From Domibacillus epiphyticus (GTDB lineage Bacteria > Bacillota > Bacilli > Bacillales > Domibacillaceae): 64,000 bases of DNA. The stretch covers positions 79,625-143,624 of the forward strand of contig NZ_MSFI01000020.1 of NCBI RefSeq assembly GCF_001975785.1. The letters run 5' to 3'. This document shows positions 24,305-33,079 of the stretch, piece by piece. The position numbers and the translations under genes were made by a program. The notes under the pieces are model-generated. The model made no database searches, was not told the DNA's origin, and was given only the letters and a program-made list of their open reading frames with translations. Position 1 is the first letter of the stretch. Each line of letters opens with the position of its first letter.

Positions 24305-26047
24305 ATGCTGAAAGAAGCGATCTATCACCGGGCCAAACATAATTTTGCTTATGCTTATGATGAAGAAACTGTTCACATTTTAATGAAATCGAAAAAAAAT
24401 GATCTTGAACAAGTTGATTTATTATATGGGGATCCCTACATAGTAAAAGACGGTTCCTGGCAGTTTGAACGGAAAGAAATGAAACGTTCCGGCTCCGATG
24501 AACTGTTTGATTATTGGTTTGCGGCTGTAAAACCTTTCTTTCGCCGCCTCCGATACGGTTTTAAATGTACGGATGGAAAGGAATCTGTTTTCTATACAGA
24601 AAGAGGGTTTTATCGGGAAGCTCCAGAATACAGCGGTGTTTATTTCGCCTTTCCATTTTTACATGCGGTTGATGTATTTAAAGCACCAGACTGGGTGAAA
24701 GACACCGTCTGGTATCAAATTTTTCCGGAACGGTTTGAAGACGGGGAAACAAGTTTAAATCCAAAAGGGTCAAAACCTTGGGGGGATCCTCCAGAAAGAA
24801 ACAGCTACTTTGGCGGTGACTTTGAAGGAGTTTTAAAACGGTTGGATTATCTTCAGGAATTAGGCGTGAATGGGATTTATTTCACACCAATTTTTCAGGC
24901 GGAAAGCAATCATAAATACGATACAACCAATTATTTGGCCATTGACCCACAGTTTGGAGACAAACCATTACTAAAAAAGCTCATTCGCGAATGTCACAGA
25001 AGAGGGATAAAAGTGATGCTGGATGCGGTCTTTAACCATTGCGGCCGCTGTTTTGCACCTTTTCAGGATGTGTTGAAAAACAAGGAAAAATCGCCGTATA
25101 AAGACTGGTTTCATATTCATCGGTTTCCCCTGCAAGAAGGATCTGTTATACATTACGATGCATTTGGATTTGAAGAAACGATGCCCAAGCTTAATACGGA
25201 AAATCCGGAAGTGAGAAAGTACCTGCTTCAAACCGCTGTGTATTGGATAAAAGAATTCGATATTGATGCATGGCGTCTTGACGTTGCGAACGAAGTAAGC
25301 CATGATTTCTGGCGTGAGTTCCGGCGCACGGTAAAATCAGTAAAGCCTGATGTGTTTATCCTGGGTGAAATATGGCACGACTCAATGGCGTGGCTTCAGG
25401 GGGACCAATTTGATTCGGTCATGAATTACCGGTTGGCTGATAGTGTGGTAGATTTTTTCGCCAAGGGAACATTAACCGTGGGTCAATTTATGAATGACGT
25501 TGTACACCATCTGCACTCGTACCATTTATCGGTCAACGAGGCTGCTTTTAACTTGCTGGGCAGCCATGATACGCCGAGAATTTTGACCGTTGCAAATGAG
25601 GATAAGGACCGCTTGAAGTTGCTATTTGTGTTCCATCTCTCTTTCATAGGAACGCCATGCATCTATTATGGCGATGAAATCGGCATGACAGGAGGAGCAG
25701 ATCCGGACTGCCGGAAGTGTATGGTATGGAACGAGGACGAGCAGGACAGAGAGTTGTTTCACTTTGTAAAAAAGTTAATTGCCATGCGGAAGAAAATTCG
25801 TGCTTTTCGCAATGAAGGGGATTTCGCTTTTCTTCCTCTTCATCCTGAAGTCTTGAGCTACACAAGGAAAAATAAAACGGAAAAGCTGCTTATTATTCTC
25901 AATCCAGCAGAACAAGCAGTTGAAGTGGAATTGCCGCCAAATTTCAGGAGCATGAAAGATCTTTGGACGGGTCATGTATTGGAATCTTCTGCAGCTCTTA
26001 TTCAAAGAAAAGGGTTTTTGATTCTTTATCAACAACAAAAAAGATAG
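24305..26047 (+). CDS. Intracellular neopullulanase/cyclomaltodextrinase-type alpha-glycosidase (GH13)
   Basis: A 580-residue GH13 subfamily 20 enzyme cleaving cyclodextrins, pullulan or short maltodextrins. The N-terminal ~120 residues form the starch-binding CBM34-like domain seen in maltogenic amylases (LKEAIYHRAKHNFAYAYDEE). The catalytic barrel has DAVFNH (239-244), nucleophile Asp326 in WRLDVAN, acid/base Glu355 in ILGEIW and Asp422 in LLGSHDTPR. There is no signal peptide, so it is cytosolic. ATG at 24305 has GGGGGAT upstream; an ATG at 24281 would add eight atypical residues. Its neighbours are not maltose genes. Confidence 0.92.
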   Translation: MLKEAIYHRAKHNFAYAYDEETVHILMKSKKNDLEQVDLLYGDPYIVKDGSWQFERKEMKRSGSDELFDYWFAAVKPFFRRLRYGFKCTDGKESVFYTERGFYREAPEYSGVYFAFPFLHAVDVFKAPDWVKDTVWYQIFPERFEDGETSLNPKGSKPWGDPPERNSYFGGDFEGVLKRLDYLQELGVNGIYFTPIFQAESNHKYDTTNYLAIDPQFGDKPLLKKLIRECHRRGIKVMLDAVFNHCGRCFAPFQDVLKNKEKSPYKDWFHIHRFPLQEGSVIHYDAFGFEETMPKLNTENPEVRKYLLQTAVYWIKEFDIDAWRLDVANEVSHDFWREFRRTVKSVKPDVFILGEIWHDSMAWLQGDQFDSVMNYRLADSVVDFFAKGTLTVGQFMNDVVHHLHSYHLSVNEAAFNLLGSHDTPRILTVANEDKDRLKLLFVFHLSFIGTPCIYYGDEIGMTGGADPDCRKCMVWNEDEQDRELFHFVKKLIAMRKKIRAFRNEGDFAFLPLHPEVLSYTRKNKTEKLLIILNPAEQAVEVELPPNFRSMKDLWTGHVLESSAALIQRKGFLILYQQQKR

Positions 26048-26065
26048 AAAAATACAGAATGAAAG

Positions 26066-26100
26066 GGATGCCTCAAAATTATTTTGAGGCATCCTTTTTT
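26066..26100. terminator. Bidirectional terminator between the GH13 gene and the yocS-like gene
   Basis: Fourteen-base stem GGATGCCTCAAAAT with ATTTTGAGGCATCC and a T run, between converging genes. Confidence 0.92.
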
Positions 26101-26106
26101 AAAACA

Positions 26107-27042
26107 TTATCCTTTTCTTTCTGCTTTTCGTGCCCAGTACGTGGCGAGCAGCGGACCTGAGATGTTGTGCCAGAAGCTGAAAATAGCACTTGGCACCGCG
26201 GCGAGCGGGCTGAAGTGAGCAGCAGCAAGAGCCGCACCGAGTCCAGAGTTTTGCATGCCGACTTCAATCGCCAGCGCTTTCTTATCTTCATACGGCATTT
26301 TGAACAATTTCCCTGCTAAATAGCCAAACAAATACCCGAGACCATTATGTAAAATAACAACGCCGAAAATAAGAAGACCTGATTCAACAATTTTGTCTTT
26401 GCTGCCGGATACAACAGCCGCCACGATCGCTACAATTGCAATAACAGAAATAAGCGGCATGACTTCTGTGCTCTTTTTCACCTGTTCTCTAAAGAACATT
26501 TGAACAATGAGACCAAGAATAATTGGCAAAAGAACGATTTTGACGACAGACATGAACATCGCTGAAGCAGAAACTTCAAGCCACTCGCTAGCCAGTAAAT
26601 AAATAAGTGCTGGTGTTAAAACGGGTGCAAGCAATGTGGAAACCGACGTAATTGCGACAGACAATGCGGTATTTCCTTTTGCTAAAAACGTCATGACGTT
26701 AGAAGCTGTTCCACCGGGACAGCAGCCGACTAATATAACACCGATTGCAATTTCGGGCTCTAAACGCAATCCTTTTGCGAGAGCAAAAGCAAGAGACGGC
26801 ATAACAATAAACTGCGCAAGTACACCAATTAACACTTTTTTCGGATGCCGGCCAACCTCTTTGAAATCTTCAACCGACAGCGTCATCCCCATTCCGAACA
26901 TAATAATGCCAAGTAATATTGAAATGTATGGCGCAATCCAAGTAAATTGTGCGGGGAAGAAAAACGCGAAAGCGGCGAAAACAAGAACCCATATGGCAAA
27001 TGTTTTGCCGGCAAACCGACTTATGCTAATAAGTAAATTCAA
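26107..27042 (-). CDS. BASS-family Na+-dependent transporter (YocS-like)
   Basis: A 311-residue membrane protein of about ten segments. [20 protein letters not shown] near residues 107-126 and [19 protein letters not shown] near 262-280 are core Na+ and substrate motifs of the bacterial bile acid:sodium symporter family. It is close to B. subtilis YocS. The physiological substrate (a keto acid such as ketopantoate in some relatives) is not known here. The start is TTG with a full GGAGGTGA six bases upstream. It is a distant paralogue of the protein at 1600-2538. Confidence 0.88.
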   Translation of the reverse strand: MNLLISISRFAGKTFAIWVLVFAAFAFFFPAQFTWIAPYISILLGIIMFGMGMTLSVEDFKEVGRHPKKVLIGVLAQFIVMPSLAFALAKGLRLEPEIAIGVILVGCCPGGTASNVMTFLAKGNTALSVAITSVSTLLAPVLTPALIYLLASEWLEVSASAMFMSVVKIVLLPIILGLIVQMFFREQVKKSTEVMPLISVIAIVAIVAAVVSGSKDKIVESGLLIFGVVILHNGLGYLFGYLAGKLFKMPYEDKKALAIEVGMQNSGLGAALAAAHFSPLAAVPSAIFSFWHNISGPLLATYWARKAERKG

Positions 27043-27176
27043 TTAGTTTCACCTCCATTCCGATATGATAACACAAATTTATAGTGAATTTTGAATTTTT
27101 GCACACTATACTCTGAAATTTTTGAACGAAACAGGTATAATCGTTGTACGAAGATTTTTGAAAGGGGTTACCTCGT

Positions 27177-27641
27177 ATGATTGAACGGCTAAATCATAAA
27201 GAAGAAGTGGTGGCAGCGGAAATTTTGGCGCTGCAAATCCCGGGTTATCAAGTGGAAGCGTCATGGATTGGATTTGATGGCATCCCTCATTTACATGATA
27301 CAGTCCAAACGATTATGGAAAGCGGTGAAACGTTCTTCGGTTTTTTATCAGACGGCGAACTAGCCGGTTTTTTATCGTATAAAGAAGAAGATGGCGCGGC
27401 GTTTATACACCGGCTTGTCGTGCATCCCGGCCAATTTCACGAAGGCATTGCCTCTGAAATGATCGCATATTTTTTGGAAGAGGAAGCACAGGGGAGGATC
27501 GTAAAAGTAACGACAGGTGCCCAAAATCAAGCAGCGCGTAAACTGTACACGAAATTCGGCTTTCATGAAGTGGAAGAATATTCAACGGAGGCCGGCTTAG
27601 AAATAGTTTTAATGGAGAAAGATCAAAAAGCAGAACAATAA
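27177..27641 (+). CDS. GNAT-family N-acetyltransferase
   Basis: A 154-residue GNAT protein. The acetyl-CoA-binding motif A is in RLVVHPGQFHEGIASEMIAY (about 81-100), and a C-terminal YTKFGFHEVEE is typical. Substrate cannot be assigned. AAAGGGG lies 9 bases before the ATG. It is followed at 85 bases by pduL without a visible terminator, so cotranscription is possible. Confidence 0.85.
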   Translation: MIERLNHKEEVVAAEILALQIPGYQVEASWIGFDGIPHLHDTVQTIMESGETFFGFLSDGELAGFLSYKEEDGAAFIHRLVVHPGQFHEGIASEMIAYFLEEEAQGRIVKVTTGAQNQAARKLYTKFGFHEVEEYSTEAGLEIVLMEKDQKAEQ

Positions 27642-27726
27642 AAAGCATGTTCCTCGTATTTTTCCGGTCAAATCATGTAAAATAGGCATGAACAAATTAA
27701 TGATAAGCAGAAAGGCTGGAAGATAG

Positions 27727-28311
27727 ATGTCATTAACAAACCATGGAACAATTCCGGTGGCCGTTTCAGCGCGCCATGTACATTTGTCACAGGAACATCT
27801 TGAAACTTTATTCGGAAAAGGCCACCAATTGACGAAGCGGGCCGACTTGTCACAGCCAGGGCAGTTTGCGGCTGAAGAAACCGTTACGATTGCCGGAAAG
27901 AAAAGCGAGATTGCACGCGTGCGCGTACTTGGCCCGTGCCGTCCTGCAACACAAGTAGAAGTTAGCTGGACAGACGCAATGAAAATCGGTGCAAAACCGC
28001 CGCTCCGTGAATCAGGTGATATTAAAGGTTCGGAAGCTGTAACAATTACAGGCCCAGCCGGTTCCGTTGAATTGTCAGAAGGGCTGATCATTGCAAAAGC
28101 TCATGTCCACATGACGACAGAAGACGCGAAAAAATACAATGTTGAAAACGGTCAAATCGTTACGGTTGAAATGGGCGGCGAACGTCCAGTGTCATTCCGC
28201 AATGTCGTCATCCGCGTATCTGATAGCTATGCACTCGAAATGCACATCGACACAGATGAAGCAAATGCAGGGTTTATTTCACAAGGTGCAACAGGTGATA
28301 TTTGGGCATAA
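27727..28311 (+). CDS. pduL: PduL-type phosphotransacylase
   Basis: Converts acyl-CoA plus phosphate to acyl phosphate plus CoA, the non-Pta phosphotransacetylase family. At 194 residues it has tandem beta-barrel domains. Zinc and active-site histidines are visible in VSARHVHLS (13-21), AKAHVHM and LEMHIDTDEAN. There is no N-terminal encapsulation peptide before the core (SLTNHGTIPVAVS) and no microcompartment shell gene in the window, so it is probably a free cytosolic enzyme working with an acetate kinase encoded elsewhere. The start has GGAAG 6 bases upstream. Confidence 0.92.
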   Translation: MSLTNHGTIPVAVSARHVHLSQEHLETLFGKGHQLTKRADLSQPGQFAAEETVTIAGKKSEIARVRVLGPCRPATQVEVSWTDAMKIGAKPPLRESGDIKGSEAVTITGPAGSVELSEGLIIAKAHVHMTTEDAKKYNVENGQIVTVEMGGERPVSFRNVVIRVSDSYALEMHIDTDEANAGFISQGATGDIWA

Positions 28312-28318
28312 TAACTAG

Positions 28319-28350
28319 AAAGGCTGCCGTGGGCTTACGGCAGCCTTTTC
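28319..28350 (+). terminator. Terminator after pduL
   Basis: Perfect 12-bp stem AAAGGCTGCCGT/ACGGCAGCCTTT with a 6-base loop and T-rich tail. Confidence 0.93.
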
Positions 28351-28431
28351 TTTTATGGGAAAAAATTCTGCCTGAACGTCAGTATATTCTTATATAAATT
28401 TGGTTAATAAAAGATAAATGAGGTGAAGACA

Positions 28432-29235
28432 ATGATTGTTATGAAGCGAATTCTCAGCCGCTTTTTCGGTGAGCGCTTTTATGATCAGGCTGCCCAGACT
28501 GCATATTATATGCTTTTATCCGCGATCCCTTTTATCATATTTATGCTGTCATTCATAAGCTTTTTCCCGATTGATCAGAAAGCTGTACTTTCATTCATGA
28601 AACCGTATGCGCCTGGCGAATCGTTCACAATCATTGAAGAGAATGTAACCACAGTACTGTCTACAGGGAAAGGACAGTTGCTGTCACTTAGCTTCATCTT
28701 GACTTTCTGGCTGTCATCTATGGCAGTGCAGTCGCTCGGACGATCACTTAATGATGCTAGTGGAATCAAACGGAACTTGTCTTTCTGGAAAGGGCTGCTC
28801 CGTGACTTTGGAGTGACGATTATTTTTATGATTTTGGTACCTTTATCAATTGTCATTCCTCTCGCTGAACGTGTTTTACATAGGCTTGCCGCACATTCTA
28901 ATAAGATGGAAGGATGGTCCGGCTGGTTGTCCATCTGGCCTATTGCCAAATGGGGGATCGGCACATTATTTTTAATCGTATTTTTCATAGCTTTTTACAA
29001 GATCGTCCCGAACGAGCGGCACACATTTCGCTATGTTATGCCCGGAGCCATTTTCGTCGCATTCGGCTGGCAAATTGCCTCGCTTTTGTTCGGCAACTAT
29101 GCAGCCACCTTTAGTTATACGAAATTATATGGTCAGCTGTCAGGCATTATCGTGCTCGTTCTCTGGTTTTACTTAACGGCTGTTGTCATTTTACTGGGAG
29201 GGCTTTTAAACGCAGAACAGCAGTCTAGGAAGTAA
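28432..29235 (+). CDS. YihY/BrkB-family membrane protein
   Basis: A 267-residue integral membrane protein of the YihY family (once misnamed ribonuclease BN), with about six hydrophobic segments. QAAQTAYYMLLSAIPFIIFM near residues 17-36 and the final YGQLSGIIVLVLWFYLTA are family hallmarks. Function is not established; export of small molecules has been suggested for relatives. GTG at 28423 is in frame, but GAGGTG lies 6 bases before the ATG at 28432. It converges with the next gene with a gap of only three bases. Confidence 0.85.
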   Translation: MIVMKRILSRFFGERFYDQAAQTAYYMLLSAIPFIIFMLSFISFFPIDQKAVLSFMKPYAPGESFTIIEENVTTVLSTGKGQLLSLSFILTFWLSSMAVQSLGRSLNDASGIKRNLSFWKGLLRDFGVTIIFMILVPLSIVIPLAERVLHRLAAHSNKMEGWSGWLSIWPIAKWGIGTLFLIVFFIAFYKIVPNERHTFRYVMPGAIFVAFGWQIASLLFGNYAATFSYTKLYGQLSGIIVLVLWFYLTAVVILLGGLLNAEQQSRK

Positions 29236-29238
29236 GCG

Positions 29239-29796
29239 CTAATTACTGAGATGTGCCAGGCATGTTAAATAGGAGTGCTTTAAGAACAGTTCCCTTGTCG
29301 GATGAGGGCTGTTCTCATAATCATCCGCGAGTATATTGAAAAAGTCGTCCGTCGCTTCAAAATAATGCTGAAGAACTGCTTGAGTTTTATCAGGAAAAGG
29401 CAGCGCGATGCCGATAAAGTGATCCGTTGCAGCATTCAAAAGGGTCCATCTACGGTCATCGGACCAATTTTTATATGTGCCGTCAACCTGTTTTTTGCCG
29501 GCAAAAATAATTGGCTGTTTCCATGCTTCAAGTGTGTTAATGACAGTTGGGCGTGTTGATTTCACCTGTGTTTCTTCCATGTAAAGGGACCATATATTCG
29601 AGTGTTCGATAAGCGCGTACCAATCATCAATCGCCGTTTCAATTGAGTCGTGCGTCACATATGTGCTGAGAAGCGGAATCCACTTGTGATACAGGCGATC
29701 AAGTTCCGTTTCATCCGAATGCTCTTCGAAATAATCGGAAAACTGATGGCGAATGGAATCCAGCTCCCGAGTGTGGATCGAGGTTATATTGTTCAT
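29239..29796 (-). CDS. Conserved-looking protein of unknown function
   Basis: A 185-residue acidic, mainly helical soluble protein that I do not recognise. It is rich in Trp, Tyr and His (YHKWIPLLSTYVTHDS, DDRRWTLLNAATDHFIG) and has no signal peptide, membrane segment or known catalytic motif. It has a good ribosome binding site (AAAAAGGAG, 6 bases before the ATG) and ends three bases from the convergent YihY-family gene. Codon use looks like its neighbours, so I take it as a real gene. Confidence 0.72.
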   Translation of the reverse strand: MNNITSIHTRELDSIRHQFSDYFEEHSDETELDRLYHKWIPLLSTYVTHDSIETAIDDWYALIEHSNIWSLYMEETQVKSTRPTVINTLEAWKQPIIFAGKKQVDGTYKNWSDDRRWTLLNAATDHFIGIALPFPDKTQAVLQHYFEATDDFFNILADDYENSPHPTRELFLKHSYLTCLAHLSN

Positions 29797-29995
29797 GTAA
29801 AACTCCTTTTTGATTGATTATATCAGAGGAAAGATGGACTGGAATGTGTTATTGAACAAAGTAAGACGGAATTTGTCCATTCATTACAGGTACGAGCTGT
29901 TCTAGGAGGAAGCATGTCTTTCAGAAACTGATCCGGGCAGATGAGTTGCACTTCATGTATTTGTGCCCTACTCTAAGGAAAAGGAGTGGACAAAA

Positions 29996-30691
29996 ATGAA
30001 AGTGGAAATTTGGTCGGATTTTGCATGTCCGTTTTGCTATATTGGAAAGCGTCGGTTTGAAAAGGCCGTTCGTTTGTTTGACGGGAAGGTGGATATCGAG
30101 TTTCGTAGTTTTGAACTTGATGCAAATGCGCCGAAAAAAGCGGATCAAGACATTCATGACTTGCTGGCTGAGAAGTATGGAATGACGCGAGAACAGGCGA
30201 AAGCGATGAACAATAAAATGACGGCTCAAGCGAAAGAAACCGGACTTGATTATCAAATGGATACACTAATCCCGGCGAATACGCATGATGCGCATCGCCT
30301 GTCTCATTTTGCGAAAGAGCAGGGGAAGATGGCGGAGTTCACGGAACGTGTGTTGAAAGCATACTTCACAGAGTCAAAACATATAGCGGACGTTGAAACA
30401 TTAGCTCAATTAGCTGAAGAAGCTGGACTTCAGAAAGAAGAGGCGCTGAACGTTCTAAAAAGCGGCCGCTATCGTGATCGAGTGCGAGAGGATCAGGCGG
30501 AAGCAGCAGCGGTTGGTGTGCAGGGTGTACCGTTTTTCGTGTTTAATGAGAAGTATGCAGTATCGGGGGCTCAGTCTGAAGAGTCATTCCTGCAGGTGCT
30601 CCAGAAAGTGGAAGCGGAGGAGCAGGTGACAGCTGAGAAAACGGAATGGTGTGTTGACGATGATTGTACAGGTCATGAAAGCGGCGATTAA
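29996..30691 (+). CDS. FrnE-like DsbA-family thiol oxidoreductase
   Basis: A 231-residue thioredoxin-fold protein with an inserted helical domain. The active site is CPFC (Cys11-Cys14), with the cis-proline loop GVQGVPFFVF late in the chain. The C-terminus carries CVDDDC (Cys219-Cys224), a CX4C pair like the second redox motif described in Deinococcus FrnE. There is no signal peptide, so it acts in the cytosol. Such proteins are disulfide isomerases/oxidoreductases, and relatives are called 2-hydroxychromene-2-carboxylate isomerase-like. AAGGAG lies 9 bases before the ATG at 29996; the frame is open from 29963. Confidence 0.9.
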   Translation: MKVEIWSDFACPFCYIGKRRFEKAVRLFDGKVDIEFRSFELDANAPKKADQDIHDLLAEKYGMTREQAKAMNNKMTAQAKETGLDYQMDTLIPANTHDAHRLSHFAKEQGKMAEFTERVLKAYFTESKHIADVETLAQLAEEAGLQKEEALNVLKSGRYRDRVREDQAEAAAVGVQGVPFFVFNEKYAVSGAQSEESFLQVLQKVEAEEQVTAEKTEWCVDDDCTGHESGD

Positions 30692-30743
30692 GTATGGTGA
30701 AAAACTCATAATCCGGCGACATTCTGTTCTCCGTGTAAAATTA

Positions 30744-30782
30744 CGTCAAAAAACCGCCCAGAATATAGGCGGTTTTTTGACG
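30744..30782. terminator. Bidirectional terminator after the FrnE-like gene
   Basis: Fifteen-bp perfect stem (30744-30758 with 30768-30782) with A6 and T6 runs inside the arms, between converging genes. Confidence 0.88.
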
Positions 30783-30833
30783 ACCATAAAAGAAAATACA
30801 TTACAATTACGAATGCGCCCATCGATAAAAAAA

Positions 30834-31511
30834 TTATTTTAATCCATATTCAGTTTTACTGCTGACGGTGCCATTAGAGAAGATAAGACTGGCATACGAG
30901 TGTGGGGCAACCCCATCGTAAATAATACTCAAATAATGATTTTCATGGCTATTAAAGCCACTTTCACTGCCCACGCTGCCAGTTCCGCCAACAAGTCTTT
31001 GTACTTCCTTATATGTCATGCCGACTTGAATTTTTTCAAATTTTGCAGCTGTTATCGTCACGGAAGAAGAACCGTTACGTGCGTAGTAAATGGATTTGTT
31101 ATCAAGGGAGCCGTTTATAAATGTTAATGAGAGACGTGTGCTAGAATCGGCCGTTTCCTGAAATGAGTATGCTTCGTATGTATAGCCGTTCGAAGGACTA
31201 TTCGTTTCTGTGTCGAGTATTCCTTCTGTGCCGATAATCGTTTTTGCTTCGTTGTAGCTTATTCCTTTTTTAATCCGGTTAAAAAGGGCGCCTGTTAGTG
31301 TACCTTCTGGAAGATTGGGTGCATTCCCAGCTGTTTCCTTTGTCTTTTGTTCCGCCGCAGTTTCTGGAACGGGCAGATCCGGAAGCGGCGTATGCCGCGT
31401 TTCGTTGGGAAACGATAGGAACAGCAAAATGACCGTAACACCGATCATGACAGCAGTTAATACGAGAATGCCCGTTATTCCGAACACTCCAACTTTCTGC
31501 CATTTGAGCAT
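30834..31511 (-). CDS. Membrane-anchored protein with two SmpA/DUF3862-like repeats
   Basis: A 225-residue protein with one N-terminal membrane helix (about 10-35: IL-rich, after a short basic start), a Pro/Thr/Glu-rich linker and two related outer domains. The domain starts align as FNRIKKGISYNEAKTIIG (about 87-104) and FEKIQVGMTYKEVQRLVGG (about 158-176), each followed by Tyr/Ser-rich beta strands ending in FINGSLDNKS and FSNGTVSSKT. This is the SmpA/BLIP-like fold (DUF3862 type). It is probably exposed on the outer face of the membrane, with unknown role. The start codon ATG has AAAGGAAC upstream, and a TATAAT box lies about 32 bases upstream on its strand. Confidence 0.78.
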   Translation of the reverse strand: MLKWQKVGVFGITGILVLTAVMIGVTVILLFLSFPNETRHTPLPDLPVPETAAEQKTKETAGNAPNLPEGTLTGALFNRIKKGISYNEAKTIIGTEGILDTETNSPSNGYTYEAYSFQETADSSTRLSLTFINGSLDNKSIYYARNGSSSVTITAAKFEKIQVGMTYKEVQRLVGGTGSVGSESGFNSHENHYLSIIYDGVAPHSYASLIFSNGTVSSKTEYGLK

Positions 31512-31846
31512 GTTTTCACGTTCCTTTTTATGTTATTTTTTCATTATAATCGATATTGAATAAATTTTGTGAATTAAATCAATTTTAAGGAAAAGGGCCT
31601 ATTAATGGAAAGGGGAACAAATAATATTTTATGCATTTGATTTCCTGTTAAGTGGGTATTTGGGTGAATGTACTGTGGGAAAGAAAGCTGCAACGATATT
31701 AAAAACGGTAGTGAGAACCGCTGTTTAAAGAGTGTAGTCACAGCTCGTTTCCGTCACTACTGGCAATATGCCATATTGAAGCTATGTATTTTATAAAAAT
31801 TATGCTAAAACGCAGAAGCGTCTATATCCTAGTGGGGTCCCCGTTG
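31512..31846. other. 335-base gap with no supported gene
   Basis: The left part holds the leader and a TATAAT box (minus strand, 31543-31548) of the membrane-anchored protein. The rest is A/T-rich with several short stop-broken frames. The longest, 31668-31796 plus strand (42 codons), lacks a proper ribosome binding site. I see no terminator of good quality for the AEC carrier gene, only a weak GGGGTCCCC palindrome near 31832. Confidence 0.6.
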
Positions 31847-32752
31847 CTACACGCCTAGAAAAAAGAGAACAAGAGGAAGAGTAATAATACTCAGCAAGGT
31901 TGTAAGGAGCGTCGTAAACGAAACAAGGTCCGGTTCCGTGCCGAATTGGATTGCGAACATGGTCGTGTTCGCAGCCGCCGGCATTGCCGCCAGCAAAATC
32001 ATGACCTCTTTCAGCAAGTCATTAATCGGCATAAATGACACAATGACGACTGCAAGAAGCGGGGATACGACCATCCGGATAACGGTGACCGAATTAACAA
32101 ATCGGTATGCCACACGCTTCGTTGCAATGACAGCAAGCTGCATGCCTAGCACTAGCATGACGGTCGGTATAGAGGCATCAGCAACAAGGCTGATTGCATC
32201 CATGATTGTTGAAGGAATATGTACATTGATAAGCTGCAAGGCTACTCCAAGAATAGCTCCATGAATAACGGGCATCCGCACAACGCGGTGAAGGGACTGC
32301 TTCAATGTCGTTTCTTCTTCTCCTCCAAACGAAGCAGCAAATAAACCAATTGTGTTCATTAAAAATGCCTGAAAGACCATAATAATAACCGCATAATCAA
32401 ACCCGACGGCACCGAACGCGAATAATACAACCGGTGCTCCGTAGTTTCCGCTATTCATAAACACACCGCCCAGAATCATAGCAGCCATTTTTTGCCGAGT
32501 CGCTCTCATTAGAAAACCTGTAAGTAGCACGACAATAATTAATAAAAGAGATAAAATAAGGCAAAAAACAATGATATAAACATATTCCATCGTTAAAGCA
32601 TTTACATAAAAGGTACGAAATGCAAGGAAGGGCGACATTAAATAGAGTGCGGCCATTGAAATAGATTTAATGTCAAATCCGATGCACTTTTGTCCCACGT
32701 AGCCGGTCAGAAAAATTAAAAAAGCCGGCAATACAATCATTAATAAGTCCAA
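31847..32752 (-). CDS. AEC-family (auxin efflux carrier-like) transporter
   Basis: A membrane protein of about ten segments in two five-helix halves, matching the AEC family; bacterial relatives move malate, malonate or other small carboxylates. MNSGNYGAPVVLFAFGAVG near the first discontinuous helix and AANTTMFAIQFG near the second are the family crossover motifs. The frame is open to 32833, but the added residues are charged and unlike the family. TTG at 32752 gives LDLLMIVLPAFLIFLTGY with GGAG 11 bases upstream, and ATG at 32740 is an alternative. The substrate is unknown; the divergent neighbour is an acetate transporter. Confidence 0.83.
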   Translation of the reverse strand: MDLLMIVLPAFLIFLTGYVGQKCIGFDIKSISMAALYLMSPFLAFRTFYVNALTMEYVYIIVFCLILSLLLIIVVLLTGFLMRATRQKMAAMILGGVFMNSGNYGAPVVLFAFGAVGFDYAVIIMVFQAFLMNTIGLFAASFGGEEETTLKQSLHRVVRMPVIHGAILGVALQLINVHIPSTIMDAISLVADASIPTVMLVLGMQLAVIATKRVAYRFVNSVTVIRMVVSPLLAVVIVSFMPINDLLKEVMILLAAMPAAANTTMFAIQFGTEPDLVSFTTLLTTLLSIITLPLVLFFLGV

Positions 32753-33079
32753 AACAGATTCATCTCCGTCCAGTTGATGCTTTTCTTTATCATAACAGAA
32801 TATTCCTGATCTCAACAATGACCGCAAGAACAAGTTTGTGCACTTTGTTCCTATGGAAAAATGGTGCAGTTTAGGTTACAATATGAAAGGGTATTATGTG
32901 GAGAAAATGTGAAACTATTTGAAGACAACATGTATATTGAACCTTTATTTCAAAAGAACCGACTAGTCGGTAAAAATAAGGGATGCATACAAAAGGGGAT
33001 GTATGCGGTTTCAAATATAGATGTGAATTTCACAACTACTCGCATGATACAAAACGAACAGCAAGGGATGGGAGACAAA
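32753..33079. promoter_or_regulatory. Divergent intergenic region between the AEC and SatP genes
   Basis: 327 bases with three inverted repeats on the SatP side: ACCGACTAGTCGGT (32958-32971, perfect), GCATAC-N10-GTATGC (32985-33006) and TGTGAA-T-TTCACA (33022-33034). The SatP ribosome binding site (GGGAG) lies at the right end. An in-frame open stretch upstream of SatP from 32861 is charged and unlike the family, so it is treated as leader. Confidence 0.6.
32958..32971. promoter_or_regulatory. Perfect 14-bp palindrome, TetR-type operator candidate
   Basis: ACCGACTAGTCGGT reads the same on both strands. It lies 109 bases before the SatP start. Its form is like sites bound by TetR/AcrR regulators, and no such regulator is encoded in the window. 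Confidence 0.5.

Noticed and set aside
27727..28311. Bacterial microcompartment locus around pduL
   Set aside because: No shell protein or signature enzyme genes are nearby and there is no encapsulation peptide at the N-terminus.
31668..31796. A 42-codon Cys-rich frame (MYCGKESCND...) in the 335-base gap
   Set aside because: It lacks a proper ribosome binding site and has no recognisable relative; it is probably chance.
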